Shown piece after piece: positions 6,782 through 9,065 of a DNA stretch of 9,065 bases (its first letter is position 1; the number at the start of each line of letters is the position of its first letter). The stretch covers positions 1,387 to 10,451 of the forward strand of contig DGOU01000220.1 in the NCBI GenBank assembly GCA_002390165.1, written 5' to 3'. The notes below the pieces were generated by a model. The model was not told the origin of the DNA, searched no databases, and saw nothing but the letters and a program-made list of their open reading frames with translations. Both the position numbers and the translations under genes were made by a program. Origin of the DNA: Lutibacter sp. UBA4458. Its GTDB lineage: Bacteria; Bacteroidota; Bacteroidia; Flavobacteriales; Flavobacteriaceae.

Positions 6782-7180
6782 TTAATGGTGATGATGACCT
6801 TGTCCACCATCACAATTACATCCCGATGATTCATGAGATACTGGAGCAACAGCCTCTAACGTTCCTTTTATTAATTTATTTATTGCAGTATCCGGATCGG
6901 TTTCTTCAATTTTATAGCAAGCTACATTTTGTTTTGCAAGTTTTTGAATAGCGCCATTACCAATTCCTCTAGTCAATAAAATATCTATGTCAAATAAAAC
7001 TGAAGTTGCATTAACTTCATGCAATACATTGTGTAAAGATTCTTCTTTAGTTAATTCTAATAATTTTTTAGTGGTAATTACATCATTCTCTATAGTGTAA
7101 ATTAAAAAATTTCTACACTTACCAGCGTGTTCAAATATGGTTTTTCTATTTTGTGCGGTTACTGCAACTATTGTTTTCAT
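6782..7180 (-). CDS. NifX/NifB-type (dinitrogenase iron-molybdenum cofactor domain) protein with Cys/His tail
   Basis: A 132-residue cytoplasmic protein of the NifX/NafY/NifB-C-terminal superfamily (FeMo-co-binding RNase H-like fold). It has MKTIVAVTAQ (1-10) at the first strand, FEHAGKC (16-22), DIDILLTRGIGNGAI (64-78) with the family's glycine-rich turn, and an alternating alpha/beta layout. The tail GCNCDGGQGHHHH (120-132) adds two cysteines and four histidines, a likely metal site; Cys/His-rich tails are known in some members. No nitrogen-fixation genes are near, and homologues are common in non-fixing bacteria, where their role is unclear; iron-sulfur or metal handling is only a guess. 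I chose the ATG at 7180 over an in-frame ATG at 7231 because the domain begins there and the -7 box lies between the two. It shares a terminator with typA. Confidence 0.85.
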   Translation of the reverse strand: MKTIVAVTAQNRKTIFEHAGKCRNFLIYTIENDVITTKKLLELTKEESLHNVLHEVNATSVLFDIDILLTRGIGNGAIQKLAKQNVACYKIEETDPDTAINKLIKGTLEAVAPVSHESSGCNCDGGQGHHHH

Positions 7181-7197
7181 AATTCTAAAATTTATTA

Positions 7198-7231
7198 CAA
7201 AAGTAGAAGATAGGAGTAAAGTAAAGTGCAA
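7198..7231 (-). promoter_or_regulatory. Promoter of the NifX-like gene
   Basis: On the minus strand, TTG at 7231-7229 and TACTTTTG at 7205-7198 (perfect -7 element) are 23 bp apart. The -7 element ends 17 nt before the ATG at 7180. This supports the shorter start, because an ATG at 7231 would lie upstream of the predicted transcription start. Confidence 0.5.
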
Positions 7232-7541
7232 CCATTGTTACGATTTTAAGTAATAATTATTGCTTTTACGGTGAATTTTTATTCAAAATATAATTAAAAT
7301 ATATTAGAGTTATTAACAATTTCATAAAAAGTAATTTTTTTTTTAAAAATATTTAAAAAAATATATAAAGAATTTTAATTATCTATTCATATAATTTACA
7401 AAAATTATAAAGAACAGTAATACAATATGTTAACACAATTTAAGTAATAGAAAACAACATTATAACAATAATTATAAAATAGAATTTAGGTAAAAAAAAT
7501 CAATAAAAATATTGAAATAGATAAGTTTTTAACAAATATGT
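7232..7541. other. Very AT-rich intergenic stretch without a visible gene
   Basis: About 310 bp between the divergent NifX-like and MarR genes are dominated by A and T, well below the GC of neighbouring genes. I find no open frame with a credible start, no tRNA-like fold and no repeat longer than small A/T hairpins such as CAATA-AAAA-TATTG (7501-7514). Its far ends hold the promoters of the two flanking genes. It may act as a curved or nucleoid-protein-binding upstream region for marR, but that is inference from composition alone. Confidence 0.6.
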
Positions 7542-7572
7542 TTGGTTAATAAAATAATTGTATATACATTTG
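7542..7572 (+). promoter_or_regulatory. Promoter of the MarR-type regulator
   Basis: TTG at 7542-7544 and TACATTTG at 7565-7572 (perfect -7 element) are 20 bp apart, an excellent Bacteroidetes promoter. Transcription should begin near 7577, giving a leader of about 40 nt to the TTG start at 7617. The 10-bp palindrome TGTATATACA (7559-7568) overlaps the -7 box. Confidence 0.7.
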
Positions 7573-7575
7573 ATG

Positions 7576-7596
7576 TCTATACAATAGTAGTATAGA
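7576..7596. promoter_or_regulatory. Candidate MarR operator (palindrome at the transcription start)
   Basis: TCTATAC (7576-7582) and GTATAGA (7590-7596) are perfect inverted 7-bp arms with a 7-bp spacer, so equivalent bases are about 14 bp apart. A second, overlapping pair ACAAT (7581-7585) and ATTGT (7599-7603) lies in the same place. The site begins four bases after the -7 element, where bound protein would block initiation, as MarR-family autorepressors do. Binding by this regulator is inferred from position and symmetry. Confidence 0.5.
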
Positions 7597-7616
7597 TAAT
7601 TGTTGTCCCCCCGAAG

Positions 7617-8063
7617 TTGAATAGAAATGATAAAAAGGAAGCGTTAAACTTACCTGATTATACAATTAATAATATTTTAATTGCAGGTAACTGGATGAAT
7701 GAAAAGTTTTCAGAACATCTAAAACAATATGCTTTATCAATTCAACAATATAAAGTTTTACGTTCTTTGAGAGATTTAAATGGTGCCCCTTCAGATCTTC
7801 TGACTTTACAAGTAGGAATGATTAGTAAAAATAGTAATACAACACGTTTGGTTGAAAAGTTAAGGTTAAAAGGGTTAATATCTAGAATTCAAAATGAAGA
7901 AAATAGGAGGAAGGTAGATATTAGAATTACAGAAACTGGTTTAAATTTATTAGATGAAATTGACATTACACAAACTAATTTCGAAAAATCTACAGTTTCT
8001 AATTTAAACACCAATGAATTAAAAACTCTCAACAAATTATTGAATAAATTGAAGAATACATAA
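7617..8063 (+). CDS. MarR-family winged-helix transcriptional regulator
   Basis: A 148-residue DNA-binding protein, normally a dimer. An N-terminal helix (about 14-36) is followed by SIQQYKVLRSLRDLNGAPSD (41-60), the helix-turn-helix with recognition helix KNSNTTRLVEKLRLKGLI (71-88), and the wing ENRRKVDIRITETG (95-108). That wing is the MarR DxRxxxhxhT motif with N in place of the first D. C-terminal helices (about 110-147) complete the dimer interface. The frame has no ATG before residue 27; the only start that keeps the first dimerisation helix is TTG at 7617, about 40 nt after a strong promoter. An in-frame stop at 7593 excludes an earlier start. Ligand and targets are unknown. No efflux or redox gene sits next to it, and the next gene is a CAP-domain lipoprotein 592 bp away. 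No terminator follows. Confidence 0.85.
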   Translation: MNRNDKKEALNLPDYTINNILIAGNWMNEKFSEHLKQYALSIQQYKVLRSLRDLNGAPSDLLTLQVGMISKNSNTTRLVEKLRLKGLISRIQNEENRRKVDIRITETGLNLLDEIDITQTNFEKSTVSNLNTNELKTLNKLLNKLKNT

Positions 8064-8079
8064 ATCAACCCCAAAGTCC

Positions 8080-8131
8080 GGTTCATTATGCAAATATTTA
8101 TCAACCCCAATAGATAGTTGCATTTTGAACC
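8080..8131. repeat. Inverted repeat 1, 14-bp arms
   Basis: GGTTCATTATGCAA (8080-8093) and TTGCATTTTGAACC (8118-8131) pair at 12 of 14 positions, with a TT/TT internal loop and a 24-nt loop. The loop holds the second ATCAACCCC copy. It begins 17 bp after the marR stop, but no T run follows. Confidence 0.65.
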
Positions 8132-8173
8132 CAAATTTAAAGTAAGAATTGAATAAAAAGTGAAAATTAAATG

Positions 8174-8340
8174 AAAAGTAAGAAAATTAAGTAAATCAAC
8201 CTTAGAGGTAGTTTCTCTGGAATCACATACTTCAATAAGCAGTCCGAAAATGCTTTGAAAAAGTAAGATGGTTAGTAAGACCCTTGACTCTACCTCTTTA
8301 TTTAAAGACAAAAAGTAAATAAATAATAGTAAAATCAACC
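8174..8340 (+). repeat. Imperfect direct repeats of about 28-30 bp (8174-8201 and 8311-8340)
   Basis: Both copies start AAAAGTAA and end AGTAAATCAACC or AGTAAAATCAACC, with an A/T-rich middle that differs. The copies are 137-139 bp apart. The match is helped by low-complexity sequence, so the shared ATCAACC end is the more telling part. Confidence 0.45.
8204..8297. repeat. Inverted repeat 2, 8-bp arms around a small hairpin
   Basis: AGAGGTAG (8204-8211) and CTACCTCT (8290-8297) are perfect inverted copies 78 bp apart. Between them AAGCA (8237-8241) and TGCTT (8251-8255) could form an inner hairpin. Arms this short at this distance can occur by chance; the nesting and the neighbouring repeats raise the interest. 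Confidence 0.4.
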
Positions 8341-8401
8341 CAAAAAAAGTCAAAACCCCAAAGACATGAGTATATTATTAATCCCCTTAATAATCATTCC
8401 C

Positions 8402-8510
8402 GCTACTATGTTCTGTAGTAGCAAGTTTCAAAATGAATGTAAAGCCCCATTATTTTTGAAACATTTTGTCATCCATAATTTAGCCAGTACTAACTTCGCA
8501 GCGAATTTAG
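8402..8510. repeat. Cluster of three local hairpins
   Basis: GCTACTA (8402-8408) pairs with TAGTAGC (8416-8422) over a 7-nt loop. GTTTCAAAA (8425-8433) pairs with TTTTGAAAC (8454-8462) over a 20-nt loop. CTAA-C-TTCG (8490-8498) pairs with CGAA-T-TTAG (8502-8510), with one mismatch and a CAG loop. Three near-perfect hairpins within 110 bp suggest a folded RNA or a string of protein-binding palindromes. Confidence 0.5.
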
Positions 8511-8541
8511 AATTTGTTAACCCTATGAATGAAGTATTTAT

Positions 8542-8608
8542 CAGCCGTAATATAATCAAAAAGTTAGCCTTCCCCACAACGGTGAATTTTAGGATATAAT
8601 TACGGCTG
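8542..8608. repeat. Inverted repeat closing a 67-bp segment
   Basis: CAGCCGTAAT (8542-8551) and ATTACGGCTG (8599-8608) are perfect inverted 10-bp arms, extended inward by a 3x3 internal loop and three more pairs (ATC 8555-8557 with GAT 8593-8595). The enclosed 35 bp include the CCTTCCCC run at 8568-8575. The GC content of the arms is unusual for this genome's gaps. Confidence 0.6.
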
Positions 8609-8631
8609 TATTTTACATATTAATTTTTTGT

Positions 8632-8649
8632 TAAACCCCATAAACCCCA
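8632..8649 (+). repeat. Tandem 9-bp repeat TAAACCCCA x2 before the lipoprotein start
   Basis: TAAACCCCA is repeated exactly at 8632-8640 and 8641-8649 and ends 6 nt before the ATG of the lipoprotein gene. Similar AAACCCCAA sequence precedes the ATG at 8366. It may belong to the mRNA leader, since it takes the place of a ribosome-binding site. Confidence 0.6.
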
Positions 8650-8655
8650 ACTAGC

Positions 8656-9065
8656 ATGAATTTTTCAAAATTCAAATTAACACTATTGATAATTTTAAGT
8701 GTTTTAATTACTTCTTGTTCTCCTGAAGAAGATAGTTTATCTGTTAAAGAATTAAATGTTAAACCTGTTTCATATAGCGCATTAGAAAATGATGTTTTGG
8801 ATCAGGTTAATGCTTACAGAAGCTCTAAAGGAAGTTACCCATTGCAAAAATTAGATATTGTTTCTTATGTAGCAACTACCCATACAGATTATATGATAGA
8901 AACAGGAAATGTAGATCACACAGGATTTGAACAACGACAACAGGATTTAGTAGAGAATGCTGGTGCAAAATCAGTAGGAGAAAATGTAGCTTATGGCTAT
9001 AAAACGTCTGAAGGTGTTGTAAACGCTTGGTTAAATAGTGATTCGCATAGAGCCTTAATTGAAAA
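8656..9065 (+). CDS. CAP/SCP-domain surface lipoprotein (partial, 3' end beyond window)
   Basis: The first 136 residues are present. A signal peptide with a basic start and hydrophobic core (about 7-18) ends in the lipobox ITSC, with the lipidated cysteine C21. The next residues, SPEED (22-26), are acid-rich, matching the lipoprotein export signal that sends Bacteroidetes lipoproteins to the cell surface. The CAP (cysteine-rich secretory/antigen 5/PR-1) domain begins near residue 45: VNAYRSSKG (51-59), H76 in ATTHTDYM, DHTGFEQR (87-94), GENVAYGY (108-115) with E109, and NAWLNSDSHRALIE (123-136) with H131. These are the expected His/Glu cavity residues. Bacterial CAP lipoproteins are widespread and their biochemical role is mostly unknown. 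ATG 8656 is the only start that gives the full signal peptide. No good TAnnTTTG promoter lies just upstream, so it may depend on the long region after marR. Confidence 0.9.
   Translation, partial: MNFSKFKLTLLIILSVLITSCSPEEDSLSVKELNVKPVSYSALENDVLDQVNAYRSSKGSYPLQKLDIVSYVATTHTDYMIETGNVDHTGFEQRQQDLVENAGAKSVGENVAYGYKTSEGVVNAWLNSDSHRALIE

Larger units (their letters stand above)
8064..8655 (+). other. 592-bp intergenic region with hairpins and repeated ATCAACC motif; no convincing gene
   Basis: Between marR and the CAP lipoprotein gene there is no frame that looks coding on either strand. The stretch is richer in G and C than the other gaps here, holds at least five inverted repeats and repeats the motif ATCAACC four times (8064, 8100, 8195, 8334). 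A 77-codon open frame at 8366-8599 has a hydrophobic start but no recognisable domain, and its sequence is folded by four hairpins, so I do not call it a gene. Possible readings are a long structured 5' leader of the lipoprotein mRNA, an independent small RNA, or a decayed repeat element. No T-rich tract follows the hairpins, so they are not standard terminators. Confidence 0.55.

Noticed and set aside
7181..7231. Upstream ATG giving a 17-residue hydrophobic extension to the NifX-like protein
   Set aside because: The extension resembles a signal peptide only by A/T-rich chance. The domain begins at 7180 and a perfect -7 box lies inside the extension.
8071..8080. AAAGTCCGG similarity to the conserved RNase P RNA core
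   Set aside because: Only nine bases match. The partner strand motifs of the RNase P core (ACAGAA-type and the 3' half of P4) are not found downstream.
7889..8353. Minus-strand open frame of 154 codons, hydrophobic, overlapping the marR 3' end
   Set aside because: It overlaps 175 bp of a confident gene antisense. Its Leu/Ile/Phe-rich product is what A/T-rich noncoding sequence gives, with no regular membrane-protein pattern or promoter.
8561..8567. GTTAGCC as a possible integron attC core site
   Set aside because: It does not fit GTTRRRY at the third variable position, no matching RYYYAAC partner is placed to form an attC hairpin, and no integrase gene is present.
7260..8592. ACGGTGAATTTT present at about 7269 and again at 8579
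   Set aside because: A single 12-base match between two places is expected by chance in a window of this size and composition.
8431..8620. Minus-strand frame open for about 60 codons opposite the hairpin cluster
   Set aside because: It has no start codon near its beginning and no recognisable domain, and both strands being open reflects few stop codons in a GC-richer, palindromic stretch.

Overview
This 9,065-bp window looks like ordinary chromosome from a low-GC marine or soil Bacteroidetes, most likely a member of the Flavobacteriaceae. Four lines of evidence support this. The DNA is strongly AT-rich. There are no Shine-Dalgarno-like leaders. Promoters of the Bacteroidetes type (TTG, about 19-23 bp, then TAnnTTTG) lie close before most genes. 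The gene set is also typical: a split transketolase, the bacillithiol glycosyltransferase BshA, and a surface-lipoprotein signal of the flavobacterial kind. No mobile element, CRISPR array, tRNA or rRNA is visible.

Left and centre (1-6750) hold housekeeping genes. In order: the 3' end of an unidentified gene (1-129); the N-terminal subunit of transketolase with its own promoter and strong terminator; bshA on the plus strand, which meets aroB head-on with overlapping stop codons; a divergent promoter region between aroB and a monofunctional proline dehydrogenase gene; a 43-residue single-span membrane protein on the minus strand (4683-4814), which shares a symmetrical terminator with the proline dehydrogenase gene; a long hairpin; and typA/bipA, which shares another symmetrical terminator with a minus-strand NifX/NifB-like protein ending in a Cys/His-rich tail. 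These genes are mostly single transcription units rather than an operon. Their pathways (pentose phosphate, bacillithiol, shikimate, proline catabolism, ribosome-associated GTPase) are not obviously linked.

The right part (7181-9065) is less ordinary. It begins with a very AT-rich gap of about 300 bp. A MarR-type regulator follows; it has no ATG start and a promoter overlapped by two palindromes, which suggests autorepression. Next is a 592-bp stretch with no convincing gene but with relatively high GC, several inverted repeats and a recurrent ATCAACC motif. The window ends inside a CAP/SCP-domain lipoprotein gene whose signal predicts surface exposure. The 592-bp stretch is the best place to look for something undescribed, such as a structured RNA, a long regulatory leader or a decayed repeat element, but nothing in the sequence proves a function.

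A recurrent detail is that four promoters place the -7 element exactly 17 nt before the ATG, implying near-leaderless mRNAs of roughly 10-13 nt leader.
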